Shown one piece after another: positions 21,603 to 32,139 of a stretch of DNA of 64,000 nucleotides. The stretch is taken from positions 5,456,998-5,520,997 of the forward strand of contig NC_088791.1 of assembly GCF_011386835.1 (NCBI RefSeq), given 5' to 3'. The notes below the pieces were generated by a model. The model was given only the letters and a program-made list of their open reading frames with translations. It was not told where the DNA came from and made no database searches. How positions within the stretch are numbered: the stretch's first letter is position 1; the number at the start of each line of letters is the position of its first letter. The stretch comes from Chrysemys picta bellii (taxonomy: Eukaryota > Chordata > Testudines > Emydidae). A program made the translations under genes and the position numbers.

Positions 21603-23664
21603 TTTGAGATTTGCCTGAACGTTTCTCGGCAGGGCTGCTTTGTTTCTTCCACCCCCATAGGCAACTTTCTCACACCGCCCTGCAAGGAGTTCCACCAGCG
21701 CTAGGAGGAGTGCGGCCGCCTATGGCACCCACAGGAGTGTGTACTGGCCAGAATCACCACTGCCTGTAATACGTTTGGCAATATTTACCGCGCTGTCCCT
21801 CCAGTTATTAGCTGGGATGCCTAGCCGCCCCGCCCCCCCCCCACACTCCTCAGGGTTACAGGTTTTGAAAAGTGCCCCCTATGCACTCACCAGGCTGGGA
21901 ACTGCTGACCTGTCCTAAAGTCAGCGGCTCTGAAGCTAGCCTGATGCTGTTCATTGTTTTATTAAGATCTTTATGGGAGCCTTTTAGGAAGATTTTTCTC
22001 TCTCTTTTCCTATCTGCCAACTCTTTAAATCTAACAATGTCTGTCTGGCCTGTTGTTAGCAGTGGCCTCAACGGAGGTACCCCTTCTGCACCTGCTGAAA
22101 AACTGACCTTGAGCAGAAGGAAGAAGACAAGGTCAAGGAAGGGCATGTTCGCCGGTCACCTCTGGAGCTCTGAGTCGGGGACAATCAAGATGTATTTATT
22201 TGGTCTTGCAAGACAGCCACGCAACCTCCAAAACCGTTAATCGACAATTCAGATGCCAGCAAACTACCGTTGAATCACGAAAGGATACAAATTAACACAA
22301 AGCAGCACACTGCCTGAGGATGGGGCACGGTCAAAGCACAAGGCCTTCTTCAACTGCCCAGCGCCACAATGGGCCCTTGAGTCACGGCTGTTCAAAGTCA
22401 GCAGACGGCCTTTCCACTTCCCCCCACCCTGCCAGCGACGGTTTCCCCCTTTGCTTTACGGATATTATGTAAAACACACCGTGCAGCGACAACCATCGGG
22501 ATATTTGCCTTGGTGAGATCCAGCCTGGTTAACATCCTTACCATCTACCAAATGCACAGTACACTGTCATCCTGAACCTGCTCGGACGCCGATTAAATCT
22601 CTCCTTGTTGCTGGCCCAGTGCCCACTGCAGTTTCAGGAGCTAGGGAAGCAAAGGGCGGGTTAGGTTCCAGGATCACTACTGGTGTTTCAACCCCCTGAC
22701 CAATGCAAATGTGCCACCAGCGAAGGGAGCCAAGTGTGCACATGCTCTCGTGATATTGCAATGCTGGCAGTGGTAAAACATCCTGGCGTAGACGTGGCTT
22801 TGATCGATGTGGAACTGTGTCTATGGCTGAACAATAAACGCATCCCTTGGGAAAGGCAATGAAGTGCCTGAACTGAGCAACCGCATCATTACAAGAGGGT
22901 AACCCGTGTCCTCACTTGTCTGTCAAATCCGCCGTTTAGCTGTTGAGCGTGTCAGGGCAAGATCTATTCTTTTCAGGGAAGTGCCGAGAACTGTTGTGGG
23001 ACCTGTAAAATAGTTCTACACTGAAATCATGCTTGTGCCGTGAACCCACAAAAGCAAAGAAGCTTCCCTCAAGCTTCTCTGTATGGTAGGTGAAATAAGC
23101 CAAACCATGCCAATGAGTATGGAGGACACTGGAGGCCCTACCACCAAATGTCCTTGCTCTTGTAGGTTTACATTATAGTGAACATCAGCTCCTCTGTATT
23201 CAATTTCCCTTTATTTAAACTTTCAGCAATGTCATTGAGTAAAACTATAACAAGTAAAGAGCATGTCTTGGAATAAATAGAAGTATTACAGAGCCCCTGA
23301 ATGTATCACAGCTCCCCAACTGCATTCCACCAATGCTGGAGACAGTCACATGGAACTAGGTGTGACAGATATTGCAACACCAAGCCGTCTCTCTAGATTA
23401 AACTGATGATTGGGTTGATGTCAGACTGTGTTCTCCTCCATGGGGGAGGGTAACCACAACTTCTACAGGAGCTAAAAACAGTCGAGGGTGGCTACCCCTG
23501 AGTCTGTAATTGACTCCTGAGAAACTCCAGCCCTGGGGTGGTTTGCATAGACTGATTCAAGCTGTGTTTTCCGGAGACTAGGAGACGAAGAAAGGGGTTT
23601 GGTATAAAAGTACGAGCTTGAACTAACTCGAGGTCTTCTTTCTGCACAGCAAACGGACAGGACC
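21603..23664. other. Intergenic, nothing identified
   Basis: No supported gene; short overlapping frames only. Confidence 0.35.
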
Positions 23665-23792
23665 AGGTTTTTAAGGTCAGGCTTGACAAAGCCCTGGCTG
23701 GGATGATTGAGTTGGGGGGATTGGTCCTGCTTTGAGCAGGGGGTTGGACTAGATGACCTCCTGAGGTCCCTTCCGACCCTGATATTCTATGA
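23665..23792 (+). mobile_element. CR1 3'-end fragment
   Basis: Carries the CR1 end phrases ttaaggtcaggcttgacaaa, ggttggactagatgacctcc, tgaggtcccttccgaccctg and the terminal gatattctatga. About 130 bp remain. Confidence 0.85.
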
Positions 23793-24261
23793 GGACCTTC
23801 TGTCCAAGGGGGGCCCAAGTCTTGCAGAAGGGCTGGAAAGACTTTACCAGGGCACCATAAAACTGATGGTGACTCCTGGTATGCTTAGTGTGTGTTTAAA
23901 TCTGTTTATTGTTTTTGTTAGGGTTAGAATGTGCTTGCTTAGAAAGAGCTGTGTGGTGACTCATCACTGCTCTTCATAGCCCTTGGAGAGAGAACAAAGT
24001 ACAGGCGCTGGACGTTGAGCAGACTGGCTTGCTGGGGATATCAGTGTAAGGCCAGGAGCTGTGTGGCCTTAAAATCCCTGGTCAGAAGGGTGTGGAACAA
24101 GGGTCCCTTCCCAGAGACAGGTGATGGCTGGAGACCTGAGACCTGACCGGGCTTTCCTGGAGTGGACCACTGAGGGGTGGATTCAGTTACCCTGAAACTG
24201 TGACACTAGGTTTTAGCGTTCTCCTTCATAATGGAAATAAATGGTAACTAAACCAAACCAG

Positions 24262-24359
24262 AGGGGTAGCCGTGTTAGTCTGGATCTGTAAAAAGCGACA
24301 AAGAGTCCTGTGGCACCTTATAGACTAACAGACGTATTGGAGCATGAGCTTTGTCGCTT
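24262..24359 (-). mobile_element. Penelope-like tail fragment with 13-bp duplication
   Basis: 98 bp flanked by taaaccaaaccag at 24249-24261 and 24360-24372, an exact 13-bp target duplication. On the minus strand it contains agctcatgctccaatacgtc and gttagtctataaggtgccac, and ends in agactaacacggctacccct. These are homologous to the tail at 26988-27085. The ribozyme-like stem seen in other copies is missing. Confidence 0.65.
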
Positions 24360-24372
24360 TAAACCAAACCAG

Positions 24373-25239
24373 TTGAACTGCATTTGTGAGAATACAAAGA
24401 ACAACCCGTGTTATATAAAATCCAGCGGAACTCTCAAGTAATCCATCTGAAGTGGGACTGAAGCATGAGCTCAAAGATCAGCTACCTGGACGGCTGTCAG
24501 TACTCAAACTTCTCATCCAGAAAATCCGAGTATTAGCGGTTTTCACTGACTTTGTGTAGACAGCAAATACAGAACACTTGAAGTTTGTATTCAGTATTGG
24601 GTTACTCGCATTGCTCCTCAGCCCTCAGGAGAAGGCAAATCTCACCCTGGTGATCTAAGTTACTCAAAGACCTTTTCTGTTTATCCGGGCAAAGAGCATC
24701 ACATATAGCAGTGTGTTTACAGCTCTAGTGCTGACGCATATGATGGGTCAGAACCCACCCACCTGTTCCTCCTCCATTTCCTTGACAGAATTAAATGTTC
24801 TCATGTTACTTTTATTTATATATGTGAAATTTACTAGCGTGTAAATTTATTGCATTAAATTTACTAGCCAAGAAGGAAGGGCCTGACTTTTGTCTTGCTC
24901 TAAGAGCTTGTCTATAAATTCACCAATGAAGTCCCCAAAGCATTTATATTTGTTACATGACCAGATCATGTGCAAGGGTATCAGCCTGGGGCTAGAACAT
25001 TCCAGACAGGCAGGTGGCTCCCATCCCATGTGCTTAGGCTATTTATATGTCATGTATGCTATGTTTCAGAAAGCACTAACGGCATTAGAGGAGGGTTTTG
25101 CATTTTGCACCCGCATGACCCTTTGCATCTTGAAAATCTTTTTCTGATGAAAAAGTCTGCTTAGAATTGAATAGCAAAGGTCCTGAGGAAGGACACCTGG
25201 ATTTGTCCTGTCATGATTAACATGTAGCAAGTAAACTGA
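24373..25239. other. Intergenic, nothing identified
   Basis: A/T-rich sequence without a supported gene. Confidence 0.35.
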
Positions 25240-26115
25240 AGAAATGTGGGCTTGGCTAAACTACCATTAAGTGGATACATAACTGGTTAAACAACCGCAA
25301 ACTAAGAGTAACTATGAATGGAATGATGCAGGATTGGAGGGAGGTCTCAAGTGGGGTTCCACAGGGATCTGTTCTGGGTCTGGTGTTATTTATCATCTTT
25401 ATTAATGATCTGGATGTAGGTATAGAGAGCAGACTGATCAGATTTGCAGATGACACAAAGCTTGGGGGGGTTGCCAACACTTTGGAGGATAGAGTTAAAA
25501 TTCAAAGGGATCTTGATAAATTGGAGATCTGGATTACCGACAACAAAATGAAATTCAATAAAGACAAATATAAGATGCTCCACTTAGGGAAGAAAAACCA
25601 AATGCACAAATACAGAACGGGGGATAACTGGCTTGGTAGCAGCTCTGCTGAGAAGGATCTGGGAGTTGTGGTGCATCAAAACCTCAACGTGAGTCAGCAA
25701 TGCGATGCAGTTGCAAAAAAGGCAACTGCAATTTTAGGTTGCATTAACAGAGGCATAACATGTAAATCACGGGAGGGGATAGTATCGCTCTACTCGGCAC
25801 TGGGTAGGCCACAGCTGGAGAACTGTGTCCAATTTTGGTCACCAGTGTATGGAAAGGATGTAGAGAAATTGGAAAGGATTGAAAGCAAGCAACAAAGGGA
25901 TGGAATGCAGCCGTATGGGGAAAGGCTGAAGAAACTGGGTACGGTTAGTTTGGAACAGCAGAGATTAAGTGGGGACATGATACTGGTCTTCAAATACCCA
26001 AAAGGCTGCCATAAAAAAAATGGAGAAAAGTTGTTCTCTCTTGCCACAGAGGGCAGGTCAAGGGGCGATGGGTTCAAACTACAGCACAGCAGATTAAGAA
26101 AAACTTCCTAACTGT
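25240..26115 (+). pseudogene. CR1 LINE reverse-transcriptase fragment
   Basis: A 265-codon open frame (25314-26111) covers the second half of a CR1 reverse transcriptase. Gly-Val-Pro-Gln-Gly-Ser-Val-Leu-Gly lies at residues 14-22 and the catalytic Phe-Ala-Asp-Asp-Thr-Lys box at residues 44-49. The thumb and connection region continues to the end. The coding strand is intact across this piece. The N-terminal half, the endonuclease and the true 3' tail are missing, so it is truncated at both ends and cannot move. The first Met is internal to the family protein. This enzyme would copy CR1 RNA and probably the SINE at 1-160. Confidence 0.9.
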
Positions 26116-26539
26116 ACGGCGACATTCTGATCTCACATCAGTGTAAATCCAGAGCAGTTTCACTTATGTCAGTGGTGTCATTCCAGAGTTATGCCTATGT
26201 AGCAGGTCAGCATCTGGCCCTAAACGAGACAGAGCACAGCAAAGGCTGACAATAAATAATTGGAGGTATGGGAGACTGAGAATTATAAAAGTGAAACAAG
26301 AGTGAAGGTTATTGCTACTTCCTGTTTTATGTGGAGCCAGATTCTGCCATCTTTCCTCTGAGTAGTCACTGTTGACTTGAGGAATAAGGTCTACTTATAT
26401 GGTAGAATAGGATACACTATAGGATATACTAAAGAATATTCCACATGAAATCTATCCCTTTGTATTTATAAGGAAAGGGGCCAACATTTTCAAAGTTAGG
26501 CACTTAAATCCCGATGTGATTTAGGACACTTAACATGGG
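26116..26539. other. Old repeat scraps
   Basis: The phrase tcacatcagtgtaaatccagag near 26135 resembles a common ancient amniote repeat. No gene is seen. Confidence 0.3.
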
Positions 26540-26548
26540 GAAATAGAT

Positions 26549-26782
26549 TCAATGTGTGTAATGACCCAGCCACTCCCAGTCTCTATTCAAGCCCAAGTTA
26601 ATGGTATCTAGTTTGCAAATTAATTCTAGTTCAGCAGTTTCTCGTTGGAGCCTGTTTTTGAAGCTTTTCTGTTGCAAAACTGCCACCTTTAAGTCTGTTA
26701 CTGAGTGACCAGAGAGGCTGAAGTGTTCTCCTACTGGTTTTTGAATGTTATGATTCCTGATGTCAGATGTAAGTATCCTCAC
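26549..26782 (-). pseudogene. Penelope-like endonuclease C-terminal remnant
   Basis: 77 codons without a stop, ending shortly after Asn-Arg-Asp-Trp-Glu-Trp-Leu. The His-Phe-Ser-Leu-Ser-Gly-His-Ser core and the following Glu-rich helix (Arg-x-x-Ala/Thr-Glu-Leu-Glu-Leu-Ile-Cys) fit the second half of a GIY-YIG nuclease as found in Penelope-like retroelements. In that family the nuclease nicks the target and the attached reverse transcriptase, absent here, copies the RNA. The start Met is internal. Confidence 0.5.
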
Positions 26783-26959
26783 ACCTTCTTGTCAACTGTC
26801 TGGAATGGGCCATATTGATTATCACTACAAACGTTTTTTTTCTCCTGCTGATAGCTCATCTAAATTAATTAGCCTCTTAGAGTTGGTATGGCAACTCCCA
26901 CCTTTTCATGTTCTCTGTATGTATATACATCTTCTTACTATATGTTCCATTTGATGCAT

Positions 26960-26997
26960 CCGAAGAAGTGGGCTGTAGCCCACAATAGCTTATGCTC
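26960..26997 (+). ncRNA. Hammerhead-ribozyme-like core, decayed
   Basis: The order is ccgaaga (expected CUGANGA), a perfect stem gtgggctgtagcccac (26968-26983), aata (expected GAAA), a two-pair mini-hairpin gcttatgc (26988-26995), then tc. This is the core arrangement of a type I hammerhead with a minimal stem III. Both the first box and the GAAA box carry changes, so this copy is probably inactive. Penelope-like elements are known to carry such ribozymes. Confidence 0.45.
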
Positions 26998-27085
26998 AAA
27001 TAAATTTGTTAGTCTCTAAGGTGCCACAAGGACTCCTGTTCTTTTTGTGGATACAGACTAACACGGCTGCTACTCTGAAACCTGT

Positions 27086-30000
27086 CTATATGTAGCTAGG
27101 CTCACATGTTTGTGTACATTTTGTAAACCCAGTTATTTGGAACCCTCTCTGCCTTGGTAGTGTCTACCTATTATTTTGTTGTGCAAAGAGCAATAGACAC
27201 AACAGTTATTTAGCTGGAACACGGTATGGCTGTCCCTGAAGAAAAGGGCCGCCTCTGAAAATTGGCTGCAAAACCTTTGACATCATCCCGCTAGTCATGA
27301 CTATGGGAGTTTCCTTCCATCTGTTTAAGTCTGAACTTTAGCTGTGTCTGCTCTTCTCTAGTTTGGGTTCTACGGATAAGACGCCTCCGAAGTACAATTT
27401 TTATTCCTTAGTACGGTTTGTGAAACCGAGACGGATCCACTGACGAGCCCAGCCTTGATCTGAGGGTTATTCAAATTATTTTTATACTCTGAAAATGTTG
27501 AAAAAGCTTTTATTGTTTGGATGATCTCTAGTGTGTACGTTTACTGTGTTTAACAATATATCTGGTGCATGCAGGATTATTTCATGAACAGTGTAGCACA
27601 ATGCGATTCTCTGAAACGTATTACTGCCACTCCCAGTGAGTCCAATGAAAGCATGAACAGAAAGAGTGAAACAGAGGACATACTTTTCCATAGCCCGGGG
27701 GGGGATGAAGAGGATCAGAAAGAGACAACAACCCCATCTAATGTGTAACTGAGGAGAATATCCAGACAATACATTCCATTCCCAGCCCATTACAAAGGTT
27801 TTTCCTCATGGACTGGGCCACTCCACAGACAAATATTATTTTTCCGTCTCTAGTCACTCTGGAGGTGTGGAACAACATGAGAGATCCCACCAAATAGCTA
27901 GTGGAGATTTGTGGCTCATGTCTTCTTAGCATGAAACCTGCCTGAAATTCATGGATAGTCATGAATCTCCCCTTTGCTAACAGAGGAAAATCCTATCCAG
28001 CTGAAACGCTGGCTTGTTGATGGATTGGCAGAATTGTACCTGTTGTTCCCATCCAGTAACTGACTGACCCCTAAATGTCCTCTAATTCTGCCTCACCCAC
28101 ACGGAACACCTGCAATCACCAATGACGTCTAAGACAAATGCCGTACAAGGGTGGTAAGATTAGAATATCCGCGGTGTAAGACTAAATTTGATCGCGGCAT
28201 GAGAAGTTTAAGCAACTCTATGCCACAGCTCTCAAGGAGACCAAGAGAACCTTTTTCTCCGCAGCCACAGCTGCTGCAAAATGTCAATCAGTGGAAATGT
28301 TTAGGATACTGCCCCACTTAAACAATGCAGATTGCCTTCCATCAGTCTCCGATTCAAGGAGACTCCTGCTGCAAAATGCTCTCACCCTACTGGGGGATGG
28401 GGGGGAGATAAAAATCTGAGATAGTTTTTCCAGGCCTGAGGAAACAACATCAGAACAGTGGGCTGTGAACATGACATCTACCTTGAGCTTCTGGGATGGA
28501 TCCAGGAATAGAAGGCTGTCCACAGAGCCCCAGATGGAACATGATGCTTCTCAGAATTCAGCCCGTTCATTCTCACAGCAGGAAGTTGCTGAAACACAGA
28601 AGGAGATCCAAACTACCACAAACTGACCCATGTTCTTCCGGGCTGGTGAAGGCCCTGGTGCTCTGGATTGCCTTTCTACCACAGACAGTCAATGTCTCCT
28701 CTTAAGAAACAACCTATTACCCACCCTAAGACACGCAGTAGTCGCAAGGACCATCACTCACCAGCTATCACCCATGATCTAAACTCCATTTCTAAGCAAC
28801 GTAATTGAGAAAGCGGCAAAGAGCTGGTTCCTTCTGCTTAAGTGGACCCCATCTAATCAAAATAGTCTCACATCACAGAAAGCACTCTGTTGCTTCGTTA
28901 ATCAAAACAATCTTTTTATCTACAATGCTGGCATCTCCCTTTGTTGGTCCCCACTATCAATGTGCTCCTTTCTTGCCACCAGAAAGATGTCTTAGCTCAT
29001 AAGCACTGACCTCATCGTAAGTTCTCTTTACAGGCCTCGCAAGTGATTTCTGAGTCCACATCTTCTAATTTTAGTTAGCAATTGCCACCTTTCCTCTCAT
29101 CTCTAGATTACTGATTCAGTCTTCTGCCAGGCTCATAGTGCTGAAGGACTGTTACCAGTTGGTTGGTTGGTGGTCTCAGTGCATTATCTAGCAGATCGTT
29201 TCTGTGATGTGGACACCTGTGAACACAGATGGGTCTGCTGTTGGCAGTTTCAGTAGAGATGTAAGGACGGAATAGGTGAGAAAGACTGAGCTATTCTCTC
29301 AGTTCATACAGTGGTCTTTCCAGGTCACATTTGAAACTCATAGATGGGGGAGTGAGGGAAGCTTACACTGTCTATGCTCTACCTGTTCTGTAGTAAATGG
29401 GAAGCTTCAGGCTCCAGAACTTCCAATCCAGCATCTTTCATGTCTCAGCCGAAGGTCACATAATTCAGCACCATTCACGAGCACTAAATTCACCTAAACA
29501 GTTGTAATAGAATAATTTTTAGGAAGGAAATAGGTTTAGATTATAAACTTCTCAAGGTAGACAAGAAACCTGTCCTGTGTTCCGTACAGCATGGAGCATG
29601 TTGTGAATTCTCAACAAATACATTAATTTATGGAATTATCTTCCCCAGGGGCTTTTCCTCTAAGTTCCCAAAGAGGAAATTCTCGATTTCAACCCCTTTT
29701 TGTTTGTTTCCCCGGTTCTTTTTTTTCTGCTTTCTTTGTAATTTTGTATTCATTGATTTTTGTCTTTGATGCAGTGCAGCGAGCCTGCAAAACTTCAATG
29801 CAAGCAGGAACGAACAAGCTACTACCCTGGTAGTACCCCAACCTAGACCCCTCAACAAAATTAAAACACTGGCAGCTGCTCTAAGATCATTACAATGAAT
29901 AAAGGTTACAAAAAACTACTGTAGCTACCAAAGGAATTTCACAACCCTTTCATAACTCAATTTTGGTTATGGGTTATTTCTTTCTTTCTTTACTTGATTA

Positions 30001-30488
30001 TTTACTCTTCATGGACCAAGACTCCATGTACTAGGTCAGTAGCTAGACCACCTCAGCCCACTATCTAATTAACTCTCACAACAAAAGCTGGATCGGGCCT
30101 GGTCAGTACTTGAATGTGTTCTTTTTTTTTTTAAAAGTCAGGTACTGCATGACATGGAAGTTGTAAACATGCTCTTCCTTCTAAGAGTATTAAACGACAT
30201 GGCATCAGGGCCACCGTGACACAAAGCCGAATTCCTGAACACTCATGCTAAAGGTCAGACTAGACTTTTCACAAGAGGAGGTTTGTTAGCCTCATAGACT
30301 GGGCAAAATATGAGCGTGTATAATTACATTTTACTTTTCTCCATTCCCACTGCAAGTTCAATTGGACATTCGAGTCTTCTTTCAATTGTTGTGCAGCATT
30401 GCAATGCATTGTTAAACAGCCGCCACCTTTAATGTCAGAGGTGGTTCCATTTTAGTGGCGGGTGAAGTGATTTTGCTGTGTGTATCAT
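27086..30488. other. Intergenic, nothing identified
   Basis: Over 3 kb with only short chance frames. I recognise no coding exon, RNA gene or element. Confidence 0.35.
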
Positions 30489-30496
30489 CTCTAAAG

Positions 30497-31180
30497 CAGT
30501 GGTTTTCAAACTGTTGGTCGCGACCCAGTACTGGGTCGGAAATGTAAGACACTGGATCGCAGCGGCTCTGGTCAGCATCATTGACCGGGCCGTTAAAAGT
30601 CCTGTTGGCAGTGCTGCCCGGCTAAGGCAGGCTAGTCCCCACCTGTTCTGACACTGCGCTGCGTCCCGGAAATGGCCAGCAGCAAGTCTGGCTCCTAGAT
30701 GGGGGGGGTCACGGGGCACCACACGCTGCCACCGCCCTGAGCACCGGCTCTGCACTCCCATTGGCCAGGAACCGGCCAATGGGAGCTGGGGGGGGGAACA
30801 AGTGTCTGCAGGCGAGAGCCACACAGAGCCGCTTGCGCGCCGCCATCTAGGAGCCGGACCTGATGCTGGCCGCTTCTGTGGCACAGTGCAGTCTGCAGTG
30901 CTAGGACAGGCAGGAAGCCTGCCTTAGCACCCCCGCTGCACTGCTGATTGGGAGCTGCCTGAGGTAAGTCTGCACCCCAACCCCCTGCCCCGAGCCCCCC
31001 CAAACCCAGAGCCCCCTCCTGCACCCCAAACCCCTCATCCCCAGCCTGAGCCCAGAGCCTGCACCTCCAGCCCAGAGCCCCTCCCACACCCCAAACCCCT
31101 CATCCCCAGCTCCGTTGGGTCACAGGCATCAAACAATTTTCTTCAACTGGGTCGCTAGAAAAAAAGTTTGAAAACCACTG
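30497..31180. mobile_element. Non-autonomous hAT element (684 bp)
   Basis: Ends cagtggttttcaaact and agtttgaaaaccactg are exact inverted repeats, flanked by an exact 8-bp duplication ctctaaag (30489-30496, 31181-31188). Subterminal motifs (tgggtcgg and gggtcgctag) are also inverted. The interior is G/C-rich with a CCC-rich tract at 30970-31110 and no transposase. Confidence 0.9.
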
Positions 31181-31188
31181 CTCTAAAG

Positions 31189-31710
31189 GATTTTATAGAG
31201 AGAGAATATATTATGCTAAGTATATAGATAATAGAATATATTATGCTAATAAGGGCTGACTTTCACCTTATTTAAATCTCAATTTTTAGCCATATCGGGG
31301 GGGGGGGGGGGGAGGAGAATCATGAAAAGCGTAGCCTTTATGGTGCCACAAGCCATAAACCGTAAGAAATATCATTTTAGTGCTCATCTTGCCATGCGCT
31401 ATGGGTGAGACATTTTTGCCCAATTCTATAAATGCACTCCAGTATACGGCCCCCACTGCTCCCAGAAATCCACTGAGTAGCCCCTAGAAAGCCTCAGCTG
31501 TACTGAACCGGTAAATAAATTATCCAACTAGCAGTGTAGAAACAATGGCTAAAAAGTGTTACCACTTTCCCCAGTAATCCGGAAAGCGCCATCTTATCAG
31601 GCAGCAGGCAGATAAGATGCCCTTTATCTGTGGTGATGGGAGCAAGGACAAAGCGCCTTGTTATTCAGAAAGTGACTTTTAAAATTGGGTCACTCGTCTG
31701 AGCTGGGACA
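31189..31710. other. Intergenic, nothing identified
   Basis: A poly-G run lies at about 31299-31312. No gene is supported. Confidence 0.35.
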
Positions 31711-32033
31711 AGAAGGGTGTCATAAGGAGGAGGGAGAAAACTTGTTCACCTTAGCCTCTAAGGATAGAACCAGAAGCAATGGGTTTAAACTGCAGCAAGG
31801 GAGGTCTAGGTTGGACATTAGGAAAAACTTCCTAACTGTCAGGGTGGTTAAACACTGGAATAAATTGCCCAGGGAGGTTGTGGAATCTCCATCTCTGGAG
31901 ATATTTAAGAGTAGGTTAGATAAATGTCTATCAGGGATGGTCTAGACAGTATTTGGTCCTGCCATGCGGGCAGGGGACTGGACTCGATGACCTCTCGAGG
32001 TCCCTTCCAGTCCTAGAATCTATGAATCTATGA
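31711..32033 (+). mobile_element. CR1 3' fragment
   Basis: Frame 31685-31945 encodes the CR1 protein end ([19 protein letters not shown]). The tail tggactcgatgacctctcga, ggtcccttccag and repeated atctatga follows. It is 5'-truncated, and the coding end is intact. Confidence 0.9.
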
Positions 32034-32139
32034 AGAACAAGACACTCCTTGGAATGTGGATAAGGAGCAGTCCCAGATGAGTGTCAGGCAAGGCCTAACA
32101 GCTGGCAGAGATTGTTTTTTGACTAATAGAGCAGACAAC

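Larger units (their letters stand above)
26540..27085. mobile_element. Penelope-like retroelement fragment, internally inverted
   Basis: A minus-strand frame at 26549-26782 reads Lys-Pro-Val-Gly-Glu-His-Phe-Ser-Leu-Ser-Gly-His-Ser, then a Glu-rich helix and a terminal Leu-Asn-Arg-Asp segment. This resembles the C-terminal GIY-YIG-type endonuclease end of Penelope-like elements. From about 26780 to 27085 the plus strand carries the family's 3' tail, with a hammerhead-like core at 26960-26997 and the phrase cagactaacacggctgctac. Coding piece and tail point in opposite directions, so an inversion junction lies near 26780. Family assignment is from recalled features. Confidence 0.55.
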
